8,201 nt of DNA from Planctomycetota bacterium. GTDB lineage: Bacteria > Planctomycetota > Phycisphaerae > WQYP01. This document shows, piece after piece, positions 1 to 5,163 of this stretch (position 1 is the stretch's first letter; each line of letters begins with the position of its first letter). The stretch spans positions 1 through 8,201 of the forward strand of contig JAJXZA010000176.1 of NCBI GenBank assembly GCA_021780285.1. Reading direction: 5' to 3'. The notes below the pieces were generated by a model. The model did no database searches and had not been told where the DNA came from. It saw only the letters and a list, made by a program, of their open reading frames with translations. Made by a program: the position numbers and the translations under genes.

Positions 1-354
1 CCGGCAATGGCCTGGCAGGAAAAATGCGTTATAGCCGTGGGCGCCGGCGTGTATGAAGAACTTCTCTTTCGGTTGGTGCTCATTACGCTGCTGAACATGT
101 TGCTGGTGGATATTTTAGGCCTTTCGCTCGGCAAGGCCATTCCCATTATTATTGTGGCCTCGGCTGTTTTGTTTTCGCTTTACCATTACCTCGGGCCGGA
201 ACACTTTACGATGCAGACTTTCTTTTTCCGAACCGCCGCCGGCGTGTACCTTGCCGCCATCTTTATTTTCCGCGGCTTTGGAATTGATGTCGCCACCCAC
301 GCCGCCTACGACCTGATGGCCATCGGTTTGCCCATACTGGTTCGGCACGGTTGA
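1..354 (+). CDS. CPBP (CAAX/Abi-type) intramembrane metalloprotease, C-terminal part
   Basis: The reading frame is open from the left edge, so the true start lies outside the window. Counting from the first ATG at position 7, three motifs of the CPBP family are present: the glutamate pair with arginine (YEELLFR, E17, E18, R22), the F-x3-H motif (F56, H60) and a C-terminal H-x3-D (H98, D102). Hydrophobic segments lie near residues 23-37, 44-58 and 77-88. In this family the Glu and His residues form a metal site inside the membrane, and members act as type II CAAX-like proteases or in bacteriocin self-protection; the substrate here cannot be told. The stop is TGA at 352-354. The next gene on the other strand ends 101 bases away. 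The family call is firm, the specific role unknown. Confidence 0.85.
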   Translation, partial: PAMAWQEKCVIAVGAGVYEELLFRLVLITLLNMLLVDILGLSLGKAIPIIIVASAVLFSLYHYLGPEHFTMQTFFFRTAAGVYLAAIFIFRGFGIDVATHAAYDLMAIGLPILVRHG

Positions 355-385
355 TGAACCTGCAGAACAGGGGCAACCCGGGTAA

Positions 386-490
386 ATGCACACCCACCCT
401 GCAAAAAAGCCGTGGCGGTTGCCGCTGGCGGCGCTGGTGAGCGCCGTCACGTTTGTTATGCCGCAGGCTGCTGCGCATACCACTGAATAG
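386..490 (+). CDS. possible 34-residue signal-peptide-like small ORF
   Basis: This short frame starts at ATG 386 and ends at TAG 488-490. Its product has a basic start (AKKPWR), a hydrophobic core (LPLAALVSAVTFVMP) and an A-x-A-like end (QAAAH), which is what a Sec signal peptide looks like, with only four or five residues left after a cut. It lies 31 bases after the membrane protease on the same strand and overlaps the 3' end of the epimerase gene on the other strand by 35 bases. No convincing ribosome site precedes it; the nearest purine run (AGGGG) is about 14 bases away. It could be a small secreted or membrane peptide, the remnant of a truncated exported protein, or chance in GC-rich DNA. 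Chance is quite possible. Confidence 0.22.
   Translation: MHTHPAKKPWRLPLAALVSAVTFVMPQAAAHTTE
429..446 (+). terminator. GC-rich hairpin, weak terminator candidate after the protease gene
   Basis: A perfect 7-bp stem (CGGCGCT at 429-435 with AGCGCCG at 440-446) closes a GGTG loop. What follows is only loosely T-rich (TCACGTTTGTT), so intrinsic termination would be weak. It lies in the convergent gap between the protease and epimerase genes, where a terminator is expected, but also inside the small ORF at 386-490, so the two calls compete. Confidence 0.3.
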
Positions 491-1427
491 TTTCTTTAAG
501 CCCTTGGTCAAAATATTTCACCGGTTCATAGCCAAATAACTGCTTGGCCGCGGCTATATCGGCCAGCGAATCGCGCACATCGCCGGCGCGCGGCGGCAGG
601 TGCTGTTTTTGGGCCTGCCGGCCAAGCTGCTGCTCCATACGTGCGAGCATGGCGTTGAGGCTTATGTTTTGGCCGCAGGCGACGTTGGCTGTTTCGCCGG
701 CCAATGGCGTTTGGCAACTGCCCGCGAGCAAGTTGGCCCGAACCACATTGTCTACATGGCAGAAGTCGCGGGTTTGCCCGCCATCGCCATAAATGCTGAC
801 CGGCTTGCCGCTCAGCAGGGCCGAAATAAATGCGGGAATTACCGCAGCATACTGGCTCCTGGGGTTTTGCCGCGGGCCGAAAACATTAAAGTAGCGCAGG
901 CTGACGGTGGAAAGGCCATACACGCCGGCATACACGCGGGCGTAAAGCTCGCCGGTAAACTTGCCCACCGCATAAGGACTTTTAGGCGCTGCGGGCATGC
1001 TCTCAAGCTTGGGCAGCGAGGGGCTATCACCATAGGCCGCCGAACTTGCCGAATAAACCACGCGCTTCGCACCGGCCTGGCGGGCGGCTTCAAGCACCTG
1101 CAGGGTTCCACCGATGTTGACCGTGTTGTAGCGCACCGGGTCGTCCACCGACCCAGGCACGCTGCCCAGGGCCGCCAGGTGAAATATGATAGTGCGGCCG
1201 GCCGCAGCGCGGCGGCAATCGTTCATGTGTGTGATGTCGCCTTCTACAATTTCGATCTGCGATGCTACCTCGGCAAGATTGGCTCGCGAGCCATTACAAA
1301 AATTGTCGAGCACGCGAACGTCGGCTCCATGGGCCAGCAGACCGCGCACCAGGTGCGAACCAATAAAACCGGCGCCGCCGGTCACCAATGCGCTCATGCC
1401 GCGGTAGGCGGCCAGGGTGTCCGTCAT
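456..1427 (-). CDS. NAD-dependent epimerase/dehydratase (extended SDR), probably a nucleotide-sugar 4-epimerase
   Basis: This 323-residue protein has the full signature of extended short-chain dehydrogenases. The nucleotide-binding loop GGAGFIG (within G17-G23) is followed by an acidic residue after the second strand (D41, LDNF), as in NAD-preferring members. GDIT is at 63-66 and FHLAA at 82-86. The active-site serine region is at S126-S129 and the YxxxK pair is Y152/K156 (SPYAVGK). RYFNVFGPRQ at 178-187 and the YGDGGQTRDF segment are typical of the UDP-glucose/UDP-GlcNAc 4-epimerase group. The likely role is making a sugar nucleotide for surface polysaccharide, but the substrate cannot be read from sequence; dTDP-glucose dehydratase is less likely. 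A GGAG ribosome site (complement of 1437-1440) sits 9 bases before the ATG at 1427, favouring it over the inner Met11. Length is normal for the family. Confidence 0.93.
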   Translation of the reverse strand: MTDTLAAYRGMSALVTGGAGFIGSHLVRGLLAHGADVRVLDNFCNGSRANLAEVASQIEIVEGDITHMNDCRRAAAGRTIIFHLAALGSVPGSVDDPVRYNTVNIGGTLQVLEAARQAGAKRVVYSASSAAYGDSPSLPKLESMPAAPKSPYAVGKFTGELYARVYAGVYGLSTVSLRYFNVFGPRQNPRSQYAAVIPAFISALLSGKPVSIYGDGGQTRDFCHVDNVVRANLLAGSCQTPLAGETANVACGQNISLNAMLARMEQQLGRQAQKQHLPPRAGDVRDSLADIAAAKQLFGYEPVKYFDQGLKETIQWYAQQPAA

Positions 1428-1651
1428 AAGTTGTTACTCCAGGTTGCTGCGGTCCCCTGCCGCTTACTTACGGCCCATGGGACAAAATGGCATTCTAAAG
1501 TCAAAAGCCCTCGCAGCCTAGCATTTAAAACGTCTGATAACGTAACGTGATTGCCGAGGGGCCTATATTACTTGGTTTGCATGATTACGCGAAAACAGGG
1601 CTATTTTGAGTGCCTGCAGGGGTGCCAGCCAAGAAAGTTTGAAATTGCCCG

Positions 1652-1679
1652 TTGACTTCCGGGACAGGGTGCCTATTGT
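1652..1679 (+). promoter_or_regulatory. sigma70-like promoter for the PEP-CTERM unit
   Basis: TTGACT at 1652-1657 and TATTGT at 1674-1679 are separated by 16 bases, a good match to the vegetative consensus. The expected transcript start is near 1685-1686. This would give a leader of about 250 bases before the ATG at 1935, beginning almost exactly at the first perfect hairpin. Confidence 0.55.
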
Positions 1680-1680
1680 T

Positions 1681-1735
1681 AGGCGTTGATGAAAGACACA
1701 TCAACATGCGGACTTTAAAAAAGTCCATGACGCCT
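1681..1735 (+). ncRNA. structured leader, domain 1: possible three-way junction
   Basis: Three complementary pairs nest without conflict. AGGCG (1681-1685) pairs with CGCCT (1731-1735) as an outer stem. TTGATG (1686-1691, seven pairs if G1685 joins) pairs with CATCAA (1699-1704) around a 7-base AAAGACA loop. GGACTTT (1710-1716) pairs with AAAGTCC (1720-1726) around AAA. The linkers are short and similar (ATGC and ATGA). The two inner hairpins are perfect. The outer stem needs transcription to start no later than about 1681, slightly upstream of the start predicted from the promoter. If the start is at 1685, the RNA would instead begin directly with the first hairpin, an arrangement known to protect mRNA 5' ends. 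I do not recognise a known riboswitch consensus. Confidence 0.4.
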
Positions 1736-1753
1736 GGCTGAGTGCGGGATTCT

Positions 1754-1820
1754 AAAGCCGGCGGCAGTTTTACAAAGATGTCAGGTTGTGGAACAACCAC
1801 CCCTGCAAGGCTTTACCGCC
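1754..1820 (+). ncRNA. structured leader, domain 2: closed stem with perfect inner hairpin
   Basis: AAAGCC (1754-1759) pairs with GGCTTT (1809-1814). Inside, GCAG (1764-1767) pairs with CTGC (1803-1806), and GGTTGT (1784-1789) pairs with ACAACC (1793-1798) around a GGA loop. GGCGG (1760-1764) can also pair with CCGCC (1816-1820); that pairing crosses the outer stem, so it would be a pseudoknot or an alternative fold. The element lies about 115 bases before the PEP-CTERM start codon, in the presumed leader. Several nested complementary pairs in 67 bases are suggestive, but GC-rich DNA forms such pairs by chance and covariation has not been tested. Confidence 0.35.
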
Positions 1821-1877
1821 GTGCGTGAGGGATTAACCGGGTCATGCTTTTATTGTGCGTTTTAACGCGCTGTTATT

Positions 1878-1894
1878 GATGAGATGTTCTCATC
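1878..1894 (+). promoter_or_regulatory. perfect 7-bp hairpin in the 5' leader
   Basis: GATGAGA (1878-1884) and TCTCATC (1888-1894) form a perfect 7-bp stem with a TGT loop. It lies 40 bases before the start codon of the first PEP-CTERM gene. It has no T-run after it, so it is not an intrinsic terminator; a role in mRNA stability, or as an operator for a dimeric repressor on the DNA, is possible. Confidence 0.35.
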
Positions 1895-1912
1895 GCGGCG
1901 CATATTGTTGTA

Positions 1913-1927
1913 CCTCCTTTGAGGGAG
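1913..1927 (+). promoter_or_regulatory. ribosome binding site with a built-in anti-Shine-Dalgarno partner
   Basis: The ribosome site GAGGGAG (1921-1927) sits 7 bases before the ATG at 1935. Immediately upstream is ACCTCCT (1912-1918), the sequence of the 16S rRNA tail itself. CCTC (1913-1916) can fold onto GAGG (1921-1924) around a 4-base loop, or CTCC (1914-1917) onto GGAG (1924-1927). Either would hide the ribosome site. The stem is only 4 bp, so it would be marginal alone. Confidence 0.4.
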
Positions 1928-1934
1928 TTTTATT

Positions 1935-2720
1935 ATGAAGTCTACACGTCTCAAACTTTCTATGATTGCAGCCGCAGCCGCTCCGGTGGTGCTGGCGGGT
2001 ATGGCGGCGCAGGCAACTCCGGTTGCCGGCACGCTGGAACTCCAAATCGGGCTGGACGGCAGTGCTACTCCGCTGGTCAGCATCGTTGATGGCGGAACGG
2101 GCGACTCTAACGCCGCCCCCGGCGTTATCACTGTTAATGGACAGGTCGTCGGCGATTACTCTATCAGCGGTTCAGCCACATCGTCCAAAGGGCAAATCGG
2201 CAGCGATGCCATGATCAACGACAATACCGTTTCGATACGCAATACCACTTCCGCCACCGAAACGCTTGATATTCTGGTCAGTGACTTCGGCTTTACCGGC
2301 ATTCAGGGGTCCCCCATCTTGTACAGTACCGCGTCGGCGACTTACACCAATACCGAAGGCAACACGGCGTCGGCAACTGTAAGCTTCTACAGCGGTGTTA
2401 ATCCAAATGACGCTCAGATTTTGTGGGGAGATACCCCCCCTGTCCTCACAAGCACGCTTTCTGGATCGCTGTCTTCGGGGACTGTGCAGCTTACCAATGG
2501 CGGCCAATCGCTGGTGTCAGTGCGATTTGGTCTCAGTGGCCCATTTGCCATGAATGATGTTGCCACGATTGTTCTCCCGTCTGGTGGTCAGTTGACTTTT
2601 GATGGCACCACATTCGCTAATGTTCAAAACACCACCCCGGAACCGGCTTCCATCGCTCTGCTGGGCGCTGCAGGCTTGCCGCTGCTCATCAGCCGTAAAC
2701 GCAAGGGAATTTCTGCCTGA
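1935..2720 (+). CDS. exported PEP-CTERM sorting-domain protein (first of a tandem pair)
   Basis: The 261-residue product has a basic N-terminus (KSTRLK), a hydrophobic core and an A-x-A cut site near A27 (AAQA/TP), so it is a Sec substrate. The C-terminus has the tripartite exosortase tag: PEP at 235-237 (TPEPAS), a hydrophobic helix at 240-252 and a basic end (RKRK, 254-257). In this family the tag is recognised by the membrane protease exosortase, which processes the protein at the cell surface. The body is rich in Ser, Thr, Gly and Asn and is predicted beta-rich, with no catalytic motif and no cysteine. It shares pieces with the next gene (an RN-T-S-T start to a long block; GNTxxxxFxS; a DVxTIxLxSG segment before the tag), so the two are paralogs. 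The ribosome site is GAGGGAG at 1921-1927. The biological role is unknown; surface or extracellular matrix proteins are usual in this class. Confidence 0.9.
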   Translation: MKSTRLKLSMIAAAAAPVVLAGMAAQATPVAGTLELQIGLDGSATPLVSIVDGGTGDSNAAPGVITVNGQVVGDYSISGSATSSKGQIGSDAMINDNTVSIRNTTSATETLDILVSDFGFTGIQGSPILYSTASATYTNTEGNTASATVSFYSGVNPNDAQILWGDTPPVLTSTLSGSLSSGTVQLTNGGQSLVSVRFGLSGPFAMNDVATIVLPSGGQLTFDGTTFANVQNTTPEPASIALLGAAGLPLLISRKRKGISA

Positions 2721-2747
2721 ATGTCAGGCTTCTGAATATCTGCCCTT

Positions 2748-2774
2748 GGCGGCGAAGATTGTTTTTTCGCCGCC
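2748..2774 (+). other. perfect 9-bp hairpin between the two PEP-CTERM genes
   Basis: GGCGGCGAA (2748-2756) and TTCGCCGCC (2766-2774) form a perfect stem around a 9-base loop. The T-run (2762-2767) is in the loop and start of the 3' arm, not after the stem, so a plus-strand intrinsic terminator is not supported. A smaller CGGA/TCCG hairpin follows (about 2785-2796), with six T's at 2803-2808. Partial termination, or an mRNA processing or stability element that sets the ratio of the two products, would fit its position in the 105-base gap. Confidence 0.45.
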
Positions 2775-2825
2775 TTGAAGGGGGCGGATGAATCCGACAC
2801 TCTTTTTTAGAGGGAGTCTTTCTTT

Positions 2826-3623
2826 ATGAAGACCACACAAATCAAACTCTCCATTTTGGCGACAGTTGCCGCAGCTATCGTGCCCGCAGTGGCGAACGCC
2901 AGCATCAGTATCGCACTGAACAACAGTTCCAGCATGGCCTTGGCTTATGTCGAGACGGGCGACTATACGCCGGATGTTGTTTACGACAACCAGACCGGTG
3001 ACTTGGACGGCTCAACCGGCAACATCACGGTGCAGGCCTCCAACACGTCGTCCGCGCCTGATTGGAACGGCACCTTCAGTGCTTACACAACTTCCACCAG
3101 CAGCAGTTCTATCCTGCAGGGTTTGCAGTTGGCGTTCCGCAACAACGCCACTTCCACTCAAACCATTACCATCGAGGTGACTGAGGTTGGCTTTACCGTT
3201 CCGCAAGGCCTTCACGTAAGCCTGCTCAATGAGCTCAGCGGCACGCTTACCAACGCCGCCGCCGGCAATACCATTACCTTCAGCAGCTATGCTGATAGTA
3301 AGAACGGTTGGGGCAACACCGACACCACACAACCGAATGTAACTCAAAGCGGCCCGGCAAGTTATGTTGCCTCCGCCAGCTTGCCGACAAGTCCGCTGCA
3401 ATCGTTTGCCCAACCTACAAACACAGCCGTTTTCGCAACGGGTGCAGATGGCGCCCCCTACTCGCTGACCGATGTGCTCACCATCACCCTGGCGAGCGGC
3501 GCCTCGGCTAACATCAGCGATACCACGCAAACCGCTGTTCCAGAGCCGGCAAGCCTTGCCATGCTTGGCTTGGGCGGCGCGGGCCTTCTTCTGGTGCGTC
3601 GCCGCAAGGCCGCACAGGCTTAA
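2826..3623 (+). CDS. exported PEP-CTERM sorting-domain protein (second of a tandem pair)
   Basis: The 265-residue product begins like its neighbour (MKTTQIKLSIL against MKSTRLKLSMI), with a signal peptide ending near A25 (ANA/SI). The C-terminal tag is PEP at 239-241 (VPEPASLAMLGLGG), a hydrophobic stretch to V257 and RRRK at 258-261. The mid-protein is Ser/Thr/Asn-rich with short alternating beta-like stretches. The segment YSLTDVLTITLASGAS just before the tag matches a motif often seen ahead of PEP-CTERM tags, by recollection of the family rather than by a search. Like its neighbour it contains no cysteine. The ribosome site GAGGGAG (2810-2816) is 9 bases before the ATG and identical to that of the first gene. 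No promoter is seen in the gap, so cotranscription is likely, ending at the terminator at 3705. Function beyond export and surface sorting is unknown. Confidence 0.92.
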   Translation: MKTTQIKLSILATVAAAIVPAVANASISIALNNSSSMALAYVETGDYTPDVVYDNQTGDLDGSTGNITVQASNTSSAPDWNGTFSAYTTSTSSSSILQGLQLAFRNNATSTQTITIEVTEVGFTVPQGLHVSLLNELSGTLTNAAAGNTITFSSYADSKNGWGNTDTTQPNVTQSGPASYVASASLPTSPLQSFAQPTNTAVFATGADGAPYSLTDVLTITLASGASANISDTTQTAVPEPASLAMLGLGGAGLLLVRRRKAAQA

Positions 3624-3704
3624 GGCTCGCAATACTGGTTGTTGTGTTGCCCATCTGATTGATTGGCTACCCGCTGCCGGTTGTTAACGGGACTTTCTTA
3701 TCGC

Positions 3705-3748
3705 AGAGGCTGCCGGGCAATGTGCCCTGCGGCCTCTTTTATTTTTTT
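3705..3748 (+). terminator. intrinsic terminator of the PEP-CTERM unit
   Basis: AGAGGC (3705-3710) pairs with GCCTCT (3732-3737). An inner GGGCA (3715-3719) pairs with TGCCC (3723-3727) around a short loop, with a small internal bulge between the two stems. The stem runs straight into TTTTATTTTTTT (3737-3748). This is a textbook rho-independent terminator, 82 bases after the stop of the second PEP-CTERM gene. Confidence 0.88.
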
Positions 3749-3775
3749 AATGCCGGGCCGCGTTATGGCGCATGA

Positions 3776-4426
3776 ATGCAGAGCCTCGCTGTGTTTTACA
3801 GCGGCATAAATGCTGTGCAAACAATATACTGGTGCATGATGACCCGGGCGCAAAGCACAAACCGCATCATGTTACCGCTGCCGCCGGAGATTGCTGATGC
3901 AGTTCCGTGTGAGGCGTGCCTTATTTCACTTGCGCGCAGCGGGAGCCTCGCGCATTTACTGACCGTGTTGTGGGCGTCGCCGGTTGACCGCAGCCTTATC
4001 TTTCACATAACCGCCGGGGAACCATCCCGCCTGTGGCTGCCGGGCGTAAGCTATCAATGTGGCTCACTGTGGTATGCCGACGCCGCAGGCAGAATCTTTG
4101 GCTTTGACATCCACCGGCCCGGCCGCATTTACATTTGCCATTACGATGGCCGCCATGTTGGCGATCTGGAACTGCAAATGCCGCTGGCCGGCCGATTGAC
4201 CCCGCGTGGCTTTTGGGCTGATGGTGAGAAAATTGCCTGGTGTGGCGCCGATGGCCAGGTGCTGCAGGCAACGCACACTGGCCGCGGCGTAACGGAAATC
4301 AGGCCCGGTGATACGCGGCGTTTGCCGCCCAACCCCGGCATCCCGATTTGGCCAGCCGACAAACATGATTCGGCCCGTGCGCCATACCTTATGTTTTCGC
4401 CCGGGCAATTGGTACTGGTGATGTAG
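3776..4426 (+). CDS. hypothetical protein of unknown family, beta-rich
   Basis: I do not recognise this 216-residue protein. It has no signal peptide or clear membrane helix. The middle (about residues 90-180) shows repeated short beta-strand/turn patterns ending in Gly or Asp-Gly turns (DAAGRIFGFDI, YICHYDGRHV, KIAWCGADGQVLQAT). These resemble degenerate beta-propeller blades, but no standard WD or Kelch motif is present. Five cysteines occur (C24, C45, C48 and one each in the two later blocks by reading), with an E-A-C-x2-S context not typical of zinc sites. The start is uncertain: the ATG at 3776 has no ribosome site. The in-frame ATG at 3836 (residue 21) lies five bases after a TATACT box and could begin a leaderless message. 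The stop is 9 bases from the end of infC on the opposite strand. Confidence 0.6.
   Translation: MQSLAVFYSGINAVQTIYWCMMTRAQSTNRIMLPLPPEIADAVPCEACLISLARSGSLAHLLTVLWASPVDRSLIFHITAGEPSRLWLPGVSYQCGSLWYADAAGRIFGFDIHRPGRIYICHYDGRHVGDLELQMPLAGRLTPRGFWADGEKIAWCGADGQVLQATHTGRGVTEIRPGDTRRLPPNPGIPIWPADKHDSARAPYLMFSPGQLVLVM
3825..3830 (+). promoter_or_regulatory. TATACT -10 box, possible leaderless start
   Basis: TATACT is close to the consensus -10 and ends 5 bases before the in-frame ATG at 3836-3838, exactly where a transcript start would fall. No good -35 is found at the right distance: TTTACA at 3795-3800 is 24 bases away. If used, translation would start on a leaderless mRNA and the hypothetical protein would be 196 residues long. 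Confidence 0.3.
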
Positions 4427-4435
4427 CTTGGCTTA

Positions 4436-5062
4436 TCAGGAAGCCGCTGCCGCTGCGGGTTGCTCGACCGCCGTCGCTGTGGGCCGTGGTGGTTTGGGAT
4501 GGGCCTGCTGTGCCGCGCCGCCATGTGCGGCACCGTGGGTCGCCGAGTGGGCCTTGGGCGCTAATATCATGATCATGCGCTTGCCTTCAAGTTTTGGCTC
4601 GCGCTCCGGTTTGGCGAGAGGCTCAAGCTCGGCTTTGAACCGCTCCAGGATGTCGCGGCCCAAGTCTACGTGCGCCATCTCGCGCCCGCGGAACATGAGG
4701 TTAAATTGCACTTTGTGGCCGTCGTGCAGAAACTTTTTCGCTTTGTTGACCGTGGTGTTTTGATCGTGAACGTCTATTTTAACGCTCTTGATGCGAAGCT
4801 CTTTAAGCTGTGTTACGTGCGAGCCGGCATGTGATTTCTGCTCTTTCTTCCGCTGTTTGTACTTCCATTTGCCGTAGTCCATCACGCGGCAGACGGGCGG
4901 GCGTTCCATAGGCGAAACCTCTACGAGGTCCAAGCCCGCTTCGCGACTCAGGCGCATTGCCTCCATAATGGGCACCACGCCGATTTGTTCATTCCGTTCA
5001 TTAATAAGACGAACCGGCGAAATGCGAATCTGCTCGTTGCAACGTAAACCGTGTTGGCTAAT
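4436..5062 (-). CDS. infC: translation initiation factor IF-3
   Basis: IF-3 binds the 30S subunit, keeps it apart from 50S and checks the start codon-initiator tRNA match. From an ATT start the protein has 208 residues. The N-domain (1 to about 75) contains NEQIRISPVRLI, AGLDLVEVSP and the family signature at 59-73 (RVMDYGKWKYKQRKK). The C-domain (about 83-170) contains KELRIKSVKID, FRGREMAH and RMIMILAPK. The open frame continues upstream to an ATG at 5209, but that ATG lies upstream of the promoter at 5135-5163 and the extra residues are not IF-3-like. The ATG at 5095 has no ribosome site. AGGAG sits 8 bases before ATT at 5060-5062. IF-3 genes classically use rare starts (ATT in E. coli) so that IF-3 represses its own synthesis. 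After residue 170, where E. coli IF-3 nearly ends, a 38-residue tail rich in Ala, His, Pro and Gln follows. The usual partners rpmI and rplT are not downstream. Confidence 0.96.
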   Translation of the reverse strand: MSQHGLRCNEQIRISPVRLINERNEQIGVVPIMEAMRLSREAGLDLVEVSPMERPPVCRVMDYGKWKYKQRKKEQKSHAGSHVTQLKELRIKSVKIDVHDQNTTVNKAKKFLHDGHKVQFNLMFRGREMAHVDLGRDILERFKAELEPLAKPEREPKLEGKRMIMILAPKAHSATHGAAHGGAAQQAHPKPPRPTATAVEQPAAAAAS

Positions 5063-5070
5063 GGCAAAAG

Positions 5071-5075
5071 CTCCT
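5071..5075 (-). promoter_or_regulatory. ribosome binding site that places the infC start at ATT
   Basis: The complement reads AGGAG, eight bases before the ATT codon at 5060-5062. It is the only good ribosome site between the promoter and the conserved IF-3 sequence, and it decides the start. Confidence 0.8.
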
Positions 5076-5134
5076 GTCAAACCACGAATATCCATCCCGG
5101 AGCAGTCGCAAGCAACCGCCGGAATACCGCAACT

Positions 5135-5163
5135 ATGATAGCTTAATGCTGCGTGCGAGTCAA
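5135..5163 (-). promoter_or_regulatory. sigma70-like promoter of infC
   Basis: On the complement, TTGACT (5163-5158) and TATCAT (5140-5135) are 17 bases apart, a near-ideal arrangement. Transcription would start near 5128, leaving a leader of about 66 bases before the ATT start. Confidence 0.75.

Larger units (their letters stand above)
1428..1934. other. 507-base non-coding divergent region between the epimerase and PEP-CTERM genes
   Basis: No convincing gene is seen here. The left part (about 1428-1560) must hold the minus-strand promoter of the epimerase gene; a TAGAAT-like -10 can be made out in the complement near 1495, but without a good -35. The right part holds a plus-strand promoter at 1652-1679 and a run of perfect hairpins (1685-1705, 1710-1726, 1784-1798, 1878-1894) ahead of the PEP-CTERM gene. 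Those are listed separately. A 71-codon minus-strand frame at 1585-1800 has no recognisable motif or ribosome site and was not accepted. Confidence 0.7.

Noticed and set aside
600..1550. Long plus-strand open frame of 316 codons
   Set aside because: It is antisense to nearly the whole epimerase gene, whose motifs are unmistakable. It has no recognisable motif and is explained by GC3-biased codons on the other strand.
1685..1705. Hammerhead-like TGATGAAAG core in the leader
   Set aside because: The core strand is present by chance in a hairpin, but the required stem II and the second GAAA strand are not in place.
1585..1800. Minus-strand 71-codon ORF in the intergenic region
   Set aside because: No ribosome site or motif is seen, and the region is better explained as the promoter and structured leader of the PEP-CTERM gene.
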